Position numbers and translations under genes: made by a program. Shown here piece by piece: positions 51,171 through 63,006 of a DNA stretch of 64,000 nucleotides. Source of the stretch: Haematobia irritans. Lineage: Eukaryota > Arthropoda > Insecta > Diptera > Muscidae. The notes under the pieces are model-generated. The model made no database searches and was not told the origin of the DNA. It saw nothing but the letters and a program-made list of their open reading frames with translations. How positions within the stretch are numbered: position 1 is the stretch's first letter; every line of letters begins with the position of its first letter. Location of the stretch: positions 266,408,070 to 266,472,069 of the forward strand of contig NC_134397.1 of assembly GCF_050003625.1 (NCBI RefSeq). Direction: 5' to 3'.

Positions 51171-52989
51171 TTGAAATAAAAAACAAAAACTGAATTTTGA
51201 CCTATGGCTATGACTGAAGTCAGATTGAGAGTTAATTTCATATACAGTATTACAGATATGTCTGTTGAGAGATAAATTCTTATTTTTTTAAGAGTTATGC
51301 TACTAAATGCCTTTTGTCAAATATACCGCCTGAAAGTATGCAATTTTTATAGTCGTTAAACCGGGTTACTATCCTGAACAGTCAATATGAATAAGGGATT
51401 TGAAATGAAACTGAGATAAAATGATTGTTATTTTTATTTTAATTTAATTTGGAAATATGATGTTTGAATTCGACACATTGAAGTGATATAAAATTTTCGT
51501 AAGTTTTCTTTATAAAAAAGTATGGATAACGATTATAATTAAAAAACTTTAAATATTTAATGTATCTACTTTGTCATTCGTCAAATTTTAATATGATTTT
51601 CTCATTGCTCATTTTTAGACCCTAACATTTATCATAAATATGGGCAATTGAAATTGAAATGCTGTCATTTGCTATGTAATTGAATGTAATTCGACACCAA
51701 ATGACCAAATCAATATTAAACGGAATTTTATTTTTGAATTGGCCAAAAGGGAAATTATGGTAGGATAAAATCCAAACAAACTAAATATTATTATCCTTGA
51801 AATACGCACACATATACAAAAACAAAAACACAAATGAAATAAGAGAGAGGGAGAACAGACAAGTCGAAGGACAATCACTCACTCAGCCAAGGACATACAT
51901 GTAAACAAGACAAGGGGAAAGAAGGTCAATCGAAAGACAGACAAAAATATCCTAACCCTGAGAGAGAAAGCGACCACCACAAAAAAAGAGACAAAATAAA
52001 TTGGAAACAATTACGGAATGGAAACAATTTTTAGTAACATTCTTCAGAAGTGATAACATAACGACCATCAACAAACCAAATTGAAATGTTCCATTCAAGC
52101 ATCCACCAACCAGCCAACCATCCAAGCATTCAGCTGGCTATTCATTCACTCAAAGAACTAACCAAGCTAGCTAGCTAGTGACACCAATTTCAACATCTCC
52201 TTCGTTTGAATATACCATGGTGGGTGGCTGGGCATGAACCAACAGCGAATGAACGATAAAGTGTCATCAATTCCGTTATGTATGAAATGGCTTTAAAAGA
52301 TTTTTGCCTTGATACTAGAAAACTTATTGCCAACATCTTTTTTTCTCGGTATTTTGTTAGTTGGTGGTATGTCCCGTCAGATGAGGATACTCATCTGATT
52401 TGAGTGAACCGTGAAACATAACAGATAGATAAAAAAAGATACAAAAGGAGAGTGATAGTGCAACCACCGCGGGGAGCAAATAATCATGGAAGGTCCTTAA
52501 AATAGATTTATATTTAAATTTAACAGATTTATTCTTATCTTTGTGACGTTGACGACAGTAACTATTTTTGTGAGAGTGATTTCAGTTACGAGGATATTTT
52601 TGAAGTACTTAAAGGCTAGCTATTTATAGCTTATGGCTATAACTGTGACTTAGATTAAAAATGTTGCAATGGCTACGAATTTGTTGGCCAGCGTTATTCT
52701 ATTATTTCTAAAAATTGAATAAATAAAATACCAAGGATAATTCTATAGGGCGATGAACAAATTGCGTAAGACATAATTTGGAATTAAATTCTATTTTATT
52801 TTAGTCAAGGTTAGATGCATTTGAAAAAGTCAGGAGCAGATTATTTTTATTTGCTTAATATATATGTAAATATATTTTTGAATTTGAGAGAATGACCAGC
52901 AAATTTTCCATTTAATAAGATTTCCTTGTGAACTTCAGATTAAAAAGTTCAAATAACAATTTAATTTTGGTTGGAGAAGATGGGGATGT
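51171..52989. other. AT-rich single-copy sequence, no gene recognised
   Basis: About 1.8 kb without recognisable repeat, terminal motif or coding frame. A purine-rich stretch (GAGAGAGGGAGAACAGACAA) lies near 51840. This is one of the longest quiet stretches of the window. Confidence 0.4.
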
Positions 52990-53354
52990 AATAATTTTTC
53001 CATGCCATTTATAACACATCAAAACAATAATCCCCAACCATATAAAGTTAGAAGTTCATACGGACTTTTTACTGCAGGTCTAGTTCGAATATGGGCTATA
53101 TCGGCTTTGATTTCGAGAATATTTGGATACTGTTATTTTAAACCGATTTCTCTGAAATTGGGAATCTATAGGTATTTTAGTTCCATACAGAAATATACAT
53201 GTTTTAATATAAACCCCATATAGACCAATCTTCTGATTTGACACCATTGGGGGTATGATATGCGCTAGTTTTATCTGAATTGTTTTAAATTTGAAATCTA
53301 AAGGTATTTAACGAATCTAACCTTAATATTCTTAATAAAAAGTCGGGTAAATCT
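52990..53354 (+). mobile_element. Decayed DINE-like 5' region
   Basis: TTTATAACACATCAAAACAA and CCCCAACCATATAAAGTTAG correspond to the head block of type A. One or two internal units follow (TATAAACCCCATATAGACCA). The hairpin and the GTCY tract are lost. It runs straight into the large minisatellite, the type A order. Confidence 0.6.
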
Positions 53355-54820
53355 TATTTTGCAAAATTTTATTTCTAAATTTTTGTCAATATTTTATTTC
53401 TATAGAAAACTTTGTTAAAATTTTATTATAGAAAACTTTGTTAAAATTTTATTTCTATAGAAAATTCTGTGAAAATTTTGTTTCTACAGAAAATTCTGTC
53501 AAAATAGAAATTTTTATCAAAATATTATTTCTCAATATAATTTTGTCAAAATTTAATTTCTATAGAAATATTTATCAAAATTTTATTTCTATAAAAATTT
53601 TTGTCAAAATTTTATTTCTATAGAAAATTTTGTCACAATTTTATTTCAATAGAAAATTCGGTGAAAATTTTGTTTCTATAGAAAATTCGGTAAAATTTTA
53701 TTTCAATAGAAAATTCTATAGAAAATTTTCTCAAAATATTATTTCTAAAGATACTTTTGTCCAAATTTTATTTCAATAGAAAATTCTGTGAAATTTTTGT
53801 TTTTATAGAAAATTCTGTCAAAATTTTATTTCTATAGAAAATTTGCTTGGAATATATTATTTCTAAAGATAATTTTATCAACATTTTATTTCTAAAGAAA
53901 AGTTTGTCAAAATTTTATTTCTATAGAAAATTCTGTGAAAATTTTGTTTTTATAGAAAATTCTGTCCAAATTTTATTTCTATCGAAAATTTTCTCAAAAT
54001 ATTATTTCTAAAGATACTTTTGCCAAATTTTTATTTCCATAGAATATTTTATCAAAAGTTTATTTCTATAGACAATTTTATTTCTATAGAAAATTTTATC
54101 TAAATTTTATTTCTATAGAACATTTTGTCAAAATTTTATTCCTATAGAAAAATCTGTGAAAATTTTGTTTCTATAGAAAATTTTGTCAACATTTTATTTC
54201 TATAGAAAATGTTCTATATTTCCATAGAAAATTTTGTCAAAATTTTATTTCTATAGAAAATTTGTCAAAATTTTATTTCTATAGAAAATTTTGTCAAAAT
54301 TTTATTTCTACAGAATATTTTATAAAAATTTTATTGTTATAAAAAATTTTGTCAAAACTTTATTTCTATGGAAAATTTTGTCAAAATTTTATTTCTATAG
54401 AAGATTCTGTCAAAATTTCATTTGTATAGAAAAATTTGTCAAAATTTTATTTCCTTAGAAAATTTTGTCAAAATTTTATTTCTATAGAAAATTTTGTCGA
54501 AATTCTATTTCTATAGAAAATTTTTTCGACATTTTATTTCAATAGAAAATGTTGTCAAAATATTATTTTTATAGCAAGTTTTGTCAAAATTTTATTTCTA
54601 TAGGAAATTTTGTCAATATTTTATTTCTATAGAAAATTTTTTCAAAATTTTATTTCTATTGAAAATTTTGTGAAAATTTTATTTCTATAGAATATTTGGT
54701 CAAAATTTTATTTCTATAGAAAATTTGTCAAAATTTTATTTCGTTAGAAAATCTTGTCAAAATTTTATTTTCATAGAAAATTTTATCAAAAGTTTATTTC
54801 TATAGAAAATTTTGTCAAAA
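53355..54820. repeat. Large 29-bp minisatellite, block 1
   Basis: About 50 units of the ATTTTATTTCTATAGAAAAT TTTGTCAAA class with many variants (TTCTGTGAAAATTTTGTTTC, ATATTATTTCTAAAGATA). It continues after an unrelated 530-bp segment. Frames such as 53438-53623 are repeat artefacts. Confidence 0.93.
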
Positions 54821-55351
54821 TTTGACAAACATTCTTTTCCTCTGTTGGTTAAGCTACAATTGTAGTTTAGTCAATGTATGGTTTTAAGCTGAAATAAAAA
54901 ACAACAACAATGCTTAAAGAACAAAACCAACAATAACAAAACAAAACAAATGGAAAAAGAAGAGGAGGCACGCTCAAAATAAACCCAGCCATGTGAATTC
55001 AAATCGATGATTTGACAGTGGCATAGGAAAAGAGATATGTTTGTTTCGAATTTATTTCGGCATAAGCCGGCTATCAATGTAAAACCTTTTTTCGGAGGGT
55101 TCAAGTGTGGTTTTTGTTGGGTTTAATAAACTGCCTGAATTTATTCTGATAATTGGTTGATAGTTTTGCTGCAAGTAGAGGATGCTGATGAGGAATGTGG
55201 TAATTCCGAAACGTGCGTCCATCCAACCATCTTGCAGTCTATAGGGCTTTGTCCAAATAAATTTGACAAACATTCTTTTCCTCTGTTGGTTAAGCTACAC
55301 TTGTAGTTTAGTCAATGTATGGTTTTAAGCTGCAATAAAAAACAACAACAA
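54821..55351. repeat. Segment of unique DNA bounded by 90-bp direct repeats inside the minisatellite
   Basis: A 90-bp sequence (TTTGACAAACATTCTTTTCC ... AAAAAACAACAACAA) occurs at 54821-54910 and 55262-55351 with two differences. Between them lie 351 bp of non-array DNA (GCATAAGCCGGCTATCAATG, CTTTTTTCGGAGGGTTCAAG). The layout recalls a small terminal-repeat element, but the repeats do not start TG or end CA. A partial third 90-bp unit lies at 56837-56910. Confidence 0.7.
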
Positions 55352-58300
55352 AATTTTATTTCTATAGAAAATTTTGTCAAAATTTTATTGATATAGAAAA
55401 TTTTGTCAAAATTTTATTTCTATAGAAAATTTTGTCAAAATTTTATTTCTATAGAAAATTTTGTAAAAATTTTATTTCTATAGAAAATTTTGTAAAAATT
55501 TTATTTCTATAGAAAATTTTTCCAAAATTTTATTTCTATAGAAAATTTTTCCAAAATTTTATTTCTATAGAACATTTTGTCAACATTTTATTTCTATAGA
55601 AAATTCTGTGTAAATTTTGTTTCTATAGAAAATTTTATCAACATTTTATTTCCATAGAAAATTTTCTATATTTCCATAAAAAATGTTGTCAAAATTTTAT
55701 TTCTATAAAAAATTTGTCAAAATTTTATTTCTTTGGAAAATTTTGTCAAAATTTTATATCCATAGAAAATTTTATCAAAAGTTTATTTCGATAGAAAATT
55801 TTGTCAAAATTTTATTTCTATAGAAAATTTTGTCAAAATTTTATTTCTATAGAAAATTTGTCAAAATTTTATTTCTTTGGAAAATTTTGTCAAAATTTTA
55901 TTTCTATAGAATATTTTGTCAATATTTTATTTCTATAGGAAATTTGTCAAAATTTTATTTTTTAAACAAATTTGTCAAAATTTTATTTCCATAGAAAATT
56001 TTATCAAAAGTTTATTTCTATAGAAAATTTTGTCAAAATTTTATTTCTATAGAAAATTCGGTGAAAAATTTGTTTCTATAGAAAATTCTGCCAAAATTTT
56101 ATTTCTATGGGAAATTTTATCAAAATTTTATTTCTATAGAAAAGTTTGTCAAAATTTTATTTATATAGAAAATTCTGTGAAAATTTTGATTTTATAGAAA
56201 ATTCTGTCCAATTTTTATTTCTATCGAAAATTTTCTCAAAATATTATTTCTAAAGATGCTTTTGTCAAAATTTTATTTCCATAGAATATTTTATTAAAAT
56301 TTTATTTCTATAGGAAATTTTGTCAACATTTTATTTCTATAGAAAATTCTGTGTAAATTTTGTTTCTATAGAAAATTTTGTCAACATTGTATTTCTATAG
56401 AAAATTTTCTATATTTCCATAGAAAATTTTGTCAAAATTTTATTTCTATAGAAAATTTGTCAAAATTTTATTTCTTTCGAAAATTTTTTCAAAATTTTAT
56501 ATCGATAAAAAATTTTATCAAAAGTTTATTTCGACAGCAAATTTTGTCAAAATTTTATTTCTATAGAAAATTTTGTCAAAAATTTATTTCTATAGAAAAT
56601 TTTGTCAAAATTTTATTGCTATAGAAAATTTGTCAAAATTTTATTTATTTGGAAAATGTTGTCAAAATTTTACATCCATAGAAAATTTTGTCAAAATTTT
56701 ATTTCTATAGAATATTTTATAAAAATTTTATTTTTTTAAAAAATTTAGTCTAAACTTTATTTCTATAGAAAATTTTGTCAAAATTTTATTTCTATAGAAG
56801 ATTCTGTCAAAATTTCATTTCTATAGAAAATTTTATCTACACAATTGTAGTTTAGTCAATGTAGTTTAGTCAATGTATGGTTTTAAGCTGAAATAAAAAA
56901 CAAAAACAAAATTTTATTTCTATAGAAAATTCTGCCAAAATTTTATTTCTATGGGAAATTTTATCAAAATTTTATTTCTATAGAAAAGTTTGTCAAAATT
57001 TTATTTCTATAGAAAATTCTGTGAAAATTTTGATTTTATAGAAAATTCTGTCCAATTTTTATTTCTATCGAAAATTTTCTCAAAATATTATTTCTAAAGA
57101 TACTTTTGTCAAAATTTTATTTCCATAGAATATTTTATCAAAATTTTATTTCTATAGAACATTTTGTCAACATTTTATTTCTATAGAAAATTCTGTGTAA
57201 ATTTTGTTTCTATAGAAAATTTTATCAACATTTTATTTCCATAGAAAATTTTCTATATTTCCATAAAAAATGTTGTCAAAATTTTATTTCTATAAAAAAT
57301 TTGTCAAAATTTTATTTCTTTGGAAAATTTTGTCAAAATTTTATATCCATAGAAAATTTTATCAAAAGTTTATTTCGATAGAAAATTTTGTCAAAATTTT
57401 ATTTCTATAGAAAATTTTGTCAAAATTTTATTTCTATAGAAAATTTGTCAAAATTTTATTTCTTTGGAAAATTTTGTCAAAATTTTATTTCTATAGAATA
57501 TTTTGTCAATATTTTATTTCTATAGGAAATTTGTCAAAATTTTATTTTTTAAACAAATTTGTCAAAATTTTATTTCCATAGAAAATTTTATCAAAAGTTT
57601 ATTTCTATAGAAAATTTTGTCAAAATTTTATTTCTATAGAAAATTCGGTGAAAAATTTGTTTCTATAGAAAATTCTGCCAAAATTTTATTTCTATGGGAA
57701 ATTTTATCAAAATTTTATTTCTATAGAAAAGTTTGTCAAAATTTTATTTATATAGAAAATTCTGTGAAAATTTTGATTTTATAGAAAATTCTGTCCAATT
57801 TTTATTTCTATCGAAAATTTTCTCAAAATATTATTTCTAAAGATGCTTTTGTCAAAATTTTATTTCCATAGAATATTTTATTAAAATTTTATTTCTATAG
57901 GAAATTTTGTCAACATTTTATTTCTATAGAAAATTCTGTGTAAATTTTGTTTCTATAGAAAATGTTGTCAGCATTGTATTTCTATAGAAAATTTTCTATA
58001 TTTCCATAGAAAATTTTGTCAAAATTTTATTTCTATAGAAAATTTGTCAAAATTTTATTTCTTTCGAAAATTTTTTCAAAATTTTATAGCGATAGAAAAT
58101 TTTATCAAAAGTTTATTTCGACAGCAAATTTTGTCAAAATTTTATTTCTATAGAAAATTTTGTCAAAAATTTATTTCTATAGAAAATTTTGTCAAAATTT
58201 TATTGCTATAGAAAATTTGTCAAAATTTTATTTATTTGGAAAATTTTGTCAAAATTTTACATCCATAGAAAATTTTGTCAAAATTTTATTTCTATAGAAT

Positions 58301-58900
58301 ATTTTATAAAAATTTTATTTTTTTAAAAAATTTAGTCTAAACTTTATTTCTATGGAAAATTTTGTCAAAATTTTATTTCTATAGAAGATTCTGTCAAAAT
58401 TTCATTTCTATAGAAAATTTTATCAAAATTTTATTTCCGTAGAAAATTTTGTCAAAATTTTATTTCTATAGAAAATTTTGTGAAAATTTGATTTCTATAG
58501 AAAATTTTGTCGATATTTTATTGCAATAGAAAATTTTGTCGTCATTTTATTGCAATAGAAAATGTTGTCAAAATTTTATATTTTATTTTATATATATAGC
58601 AAGTTTTGTCAAAATTTTATTTCTATAGAAAATTTTGTCAATATTTTATTTCTATACAAAATTTTGTCAAAATTTTATTTCTATAGAAAATTTTGTCAAA
58701 ATTTTTTTTCTATAGAAAATTTTGTCAAAATTTTATTTCTTTTAAAAAATTTGTCAAAATTTTATATCTATAGGAAATTTTGTCAATATTTTATTTCTAT
58801 TGAAAATTGTATAAAAATGTAATTTATATAGAAATTTTTTGTCAAAATTTAATTTATATAGAAAATTTTTTCAAAATTTTATTTCTATAGAAAATTTTTG
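55352..58900. repeat. Large 29-bp minisatellite, blocks 2 and 3, with a higher-order duplication
   Basis: About 120 units. Segment 55554-56842 recurs at 57141-58429 with an offset of exactly 1587 bp (AACATTTTGTCAAC at 55571 and 57158; AGAAGATTCTGTC at 56796 and 58383) and very few differences. A shorter stretch near 56085 recurs near 56929 (offset 844). Between the blocks lies the partial 90-bp repeat. Confidence 0.92.
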
Positions 58901-60689
58901 AAATACCTCTAGTTTGGGGGGAATATTTTACAAAATCTTTTAAAACATCAGGGATTCTACCAAACAGTAAATAAATCTACCAATTTTGGTAGAATTCTAC
59001 CAAATGTGACAACTGTGTTTTCAAGTTGTTGAACTATTCTCCAAATTACCTGTTTCAAAGGGTGGTTTGTTCGGGGGTAGCCGTTTTCTTTCTGTGTTTT
59101 CAAGTTGTTGAACTATTCGCCAAATTACCTGTTTCAAAGGGTGGTTTGGTCGGGGATATCCGTTTTCTTAACATATTGGAAATTAGGTATCCTATTTCAA
59201 ATACATAATACTATATTTCTCAAATACTCTCAAAGAAATCTGATAAAGTAACTATTTTAAAGGTATTGAAATATTTAACATAACAATTTTTTTTTAAATG
59301 TGGGGTATTTTAAAGATGCCTACCATAACTAGGGTTAATATCCTGTTAAAATCATTCATAAAAAAATATTCGAAATATTCAATGAACTCTTTAAATAAAC
59401 AAGATTTTCAATATTTGTTCACCATACAGTTGAACGCCTTCGATTTTGCCCGCACAGAAATTCTTCTTTTTATGTTGCATTCCTTTTCATGTACTTGCTA
59501 GCCATCTGCTAGCAATCCTTGTTTGCTTTATCCTTGATTTAGTTCTGTTTGATTAGCACTTTGCTTGTCGTTAAATTCACACTGAATTCACACTGCATGA
59601 ATGAATGCACTTAATCGAATACCTCAACTCGAAGGATTATTCGAGTAGATAAAGTAATTGCGGCTCATTGTTGAGAGAGCATCGATAGAAGTAGTAAGAA
59701 GACGTAGATGAAGGAAATGTTGATTTTGTGATTTATGAAAATATTTAACAACATTCTTGTCAAGCGTAATTTAATGCTAATTTTTGTTTACACTCCATCT
59801 CCAAATGAATAAACCGTAAATCTTTGTTAGTCATTGGTAAAATATGAGAATGCCTTAGCGTATTCTGACACCATGCTGACAACACGCCGCGCTTCTAGTT
59901 GACAGGGTAAATGACGGTTTACGCCTCATAGATGTCTTGAAATTGAAATGATATCAAATTCCATCAAGTGAATGTACAGTAGTCATACTTTCGAGTAGAG
60001 CGAAACAAAATTAAATATTAAATTTTTCAATTCAATTAAAATTAATATAAGAGGATTGCCTTTTAAATTTGGGGACTAAAGAACAAAAACGAATATTAAT
60101 AATCGAAAATCGTTTTGTCTTTTTTAATTCCCCATTAAGCTCTTTTGGGACACTGAATAAGGAATCTGCAATTCATCCATTCTGAATGCTTCTTCAGGTG
60201 TCAAAAAACGACTATACGAAAAATGGCCCATCAAATTGATATTTTGAGTGTTGTTGATATTTTGAGTGCTACCACCGCGTACACGTCAACATATAATTGT
60301 AGCCAAGACTTTTGAATTCATCAATAAAAACATTAAAAACCTAGCAGCCTTTATATACTGAGGTCTTGCAAATACAAATTTTCTGTGACGAACCCTGTCT
60401 CCCGCGAATAAAACCCAGCATATCAGGGGAAACCTGTTGTTACACGATTTGATTTCATGAGAGTCAAAATTTCCATACGAATTGCTTGATATTTAAAATC
60501 TTGAAGATATATCTCAGTCAGTAAGTCCATAAAGAGCTGTATTATATTTCGTTAATGTTGTGATATAGAGCCCGTATGGATCGATATTCCGATTCGAACA
60601 CTTGAGGACATGGAAGCTGTAATTGACGCATATACCAATTTGCGGATTTAGCTCTTGGTTCTATAGGAATTTATTTTGGGTACATGAAG
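58901..60689. other. Intergenic sequence, no gene recognised
   Basis: It begins with a fragment after the minisatellite (AATTCTACCAAATGTGAC) and a 79-bp tandem pair. From 59172 onward it is unremarkable AT-rich DNA. The 67-codon frame at 59298-59501 has no domain. Confidence 0.4.
59014..59171 (+). repeat. 79-bp tandem duplication
   Basis: TGTGTTTTCAAGTTGTTGAA starts at 59014 and again at 59093. The two units differ at a few positions (CTATTCTCC and CTATTCGCC; GGGGGTAGCC and GGGGATATCC). Confidence 0.9.
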
Positions 60690-62355
60690 GACACATTAAC
60701 ATCGGTTGTTCAGTCTACCGAAACCCGATCCACCACCGTTCGGTTTCGGTTAGGTGTAACCGGTGCTTGGAGTGGGTGCACTTCCGGAACTGCTCCGGCT
60801 TAACATCGCTGCGGGAGTATAGTCATACTGACTATGTGGCAGGATGCTGTGCCAGCGATAGGAGCAGCGGGTCGTTTGACTATGCGACTCCCCCGACATC
60901 TCCCGTACAACAATATACTCCGGCGCAGCATCTCACACCCAATATTGTTGTTCCAGTTCCGGATAGTGCATCGTTTTTGCAATTTAATTGCAACGGGCTC
61001 CGGGGTAAGATAAGCGAGATCGTGGACTTTATGAATCGGAAAAGGATAAGTGTCGCGGCGATCCAGGAAACTAAGCTGAATTCCACCTGCAGCCTGCGCC
61101 ATTGTGATGGATACAATGTGCTTCGAAAGGATCGCAAGGGAAGTGGAGGTGGTGGCCTGGCTTTCATATTACACCGTTCCGTGCAGTATAGACCTATCCC
61201 GCTTGTTCCAGACACTATTGACCCGTATATGGAATGTATGGGGGTAGCAGTCAAGTCTGGGGCTGCCGAGATAGAGCTATATAATGTGTATATACCGCCG
61301 GTTGGTAGCTGTGCTCCAGGTTATAGCCCAAACATTGAGTGGCTGTTGTGCGGGCATAACCGATTGGTTCTAGGAGACTTTAATGCCCACCATGAACTTT
61401 GGCATTCTCTCCTAGGTAATGACCAGAGAGGCATAGCTTTGGCAGAGCAGATAGATGACTCCACATTTTGCACGGTGAACGAAGAGGCCCCCACGAGGAT
61501 TATGGGTGACTGCAGCAGTTCGCCAGATTTATCTTTAGCGTCACCTGGTCTGATAAATGTCGTCTCCTGGCAACCCGTCATTTCATTGGGATCGGACCAC
61601 CTCCCCATAATTCTCACCATCAACCGTCCCTCCGATTTCATAACCTCTGAACGCCGGACGTTTATTAATCAAAACAAAGCCAACTGAGAAGGCTTCAGAG
61701 AATACACCGATCGCCGCTTCAGTGAGCTCCCGTCCCCCTCTAATGTTTATGTTGCCCAGAGGGCATTCCGGAACATCATCAACGCAGCAGCCGCTCGCTT
61801 CATACCCGCTGGTCGAATTTCCCAAGTGATACCCAACTTCCCAGCCGAAGCGGCGGGACTCGCAGGCGAGCGTGATGAACGCCGTCGTGCTAACCCTGCT
61901 GATCCTAGAATTAGAGAACTAAATCTAGAGATTAGTAAGATAGTCGACGAGCACAAGCGGAACACTTGGTTAGAGCACCTGAAGCAATGTAACTTAGGCA
62001 CAGGGACTGGTAAATTGTGGTCAACAGTTAGAGCCCTCTCGAAGCCCGCTACAAGGGATGATGGGATTTCAGTCACCTTTGGCGACGTGACTGGTCCGAA
62101 GAGATGCGCCAAGTACTTTAACCGACAGTTTGTGGAGCATCCCGAGAGTGATAGAGCGAAAAGGAGAGCCACTCGTCGCATACGTGGTCTCCGAGCCGAC
62201 GACACACCACAATTTACTGCAGCCGAAGTTACCAGTGTCATCAACAGCGCGAAACCATCTAAGACGCTGGGCCCCGACGGAATTTCAATGCTAATGTTGA
62301 AGCATCTGGGAATACTGGGAGTTGAGTATCTGACCAGACTCCTCAATTTGTCTTT
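60690..62355 (+). pseudogene. Jockey-type LINE remnant: zinc finger, endonuclease and start of RT
   Basis: One long reading frame is broken by a single stop. It begins in a Cys/His cluster (RCNRCLEWVHFRNCSGLT ... GCCA), like the PHD-type fingers of some LINE proteins. The APE endonuclease follows, numbered from the ATG at 60623: NCNG (122-125), IQETK (147-151), NVYIPP (221-226), GDFN (251-254) and SDH (324-326). A TGA at 61685-61687 sits where a Trp codon is expected (KAN-stop-EGF). Reading continues in the same frame through SKTLGPDGISMLMLKHLGIL, the start of the RT domain. Homology ends near 62355, so the RT catalytic part and the 3' end are missing, and the 5' end is truncated. Confidence 0.85.
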
Positions 62356-63006
62356 AGCAAATTTCTACAAGTATTTTGAAATATATCTTGTGTTCATTTA
62401 AATACACTGTGCAAATTTCCACTCACAATGGCATACTGAGTCTTTGTGATTGTCGGTCTATTTCGAGGATGTTACTTAACTAGAATAGCAAAAACAATTT
62501 TTTAAACTGCAGTACACATCCATTCATAACGGAATTGAATCGTAGACATAGGACTAAGTGATGATTTCAAAAGAGGCTATTGCCAGGACAAACACTTCAA
62601 TGGCTTAATTCGTCATCTTCCGTTCTATTGCCAATTAAATTTTCAATTTTACTTCATTCAGTTAAAGTTTTTACGGAATGGATGAAAACAAAAGCCATCA
62701 ATCAGTTAAATGAAAATGAATGTTGACCAAATACAAAAGAAGTTATATCAATTTTTTTGTGAAATTGGTGGTCTACTTAGGGTTAGTGGCAAACTTTCCA
62801 ATGGAAGAAAATTGATGGTCTCCGTGTTTTTATAATTCACAAAGAGTGAATCCCATCGAATTGTTGGACAGTTTCGACACTCAATTGATGAAAAACGATC
62901 CCATATGTTGAAGACAAATAGATCTTTTACCAAGATATCCCTCCCAAAATGAATTGTGCTATGAATTACCCTTAACATTTACTCAATTACTTGAAACAAT
63001 AATTAA
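62356..63006. other. Intergenic sequence, no gene recognised
   Basis: AT-rich sequence between the LINE break and the last DINE-like element. The 76-codon minus-strand frame at 62748-62978 has no recognisable domain. Confidence 0.4.

Noticed and set aside
54821..55351. An LTR retrotransposon in miniature (TRIM)
   Set aside because: The 90-bp repeats do not begin TG or end CA, and no primer-binding site or polypurine tract was recognised. It is kept only as an open observation.
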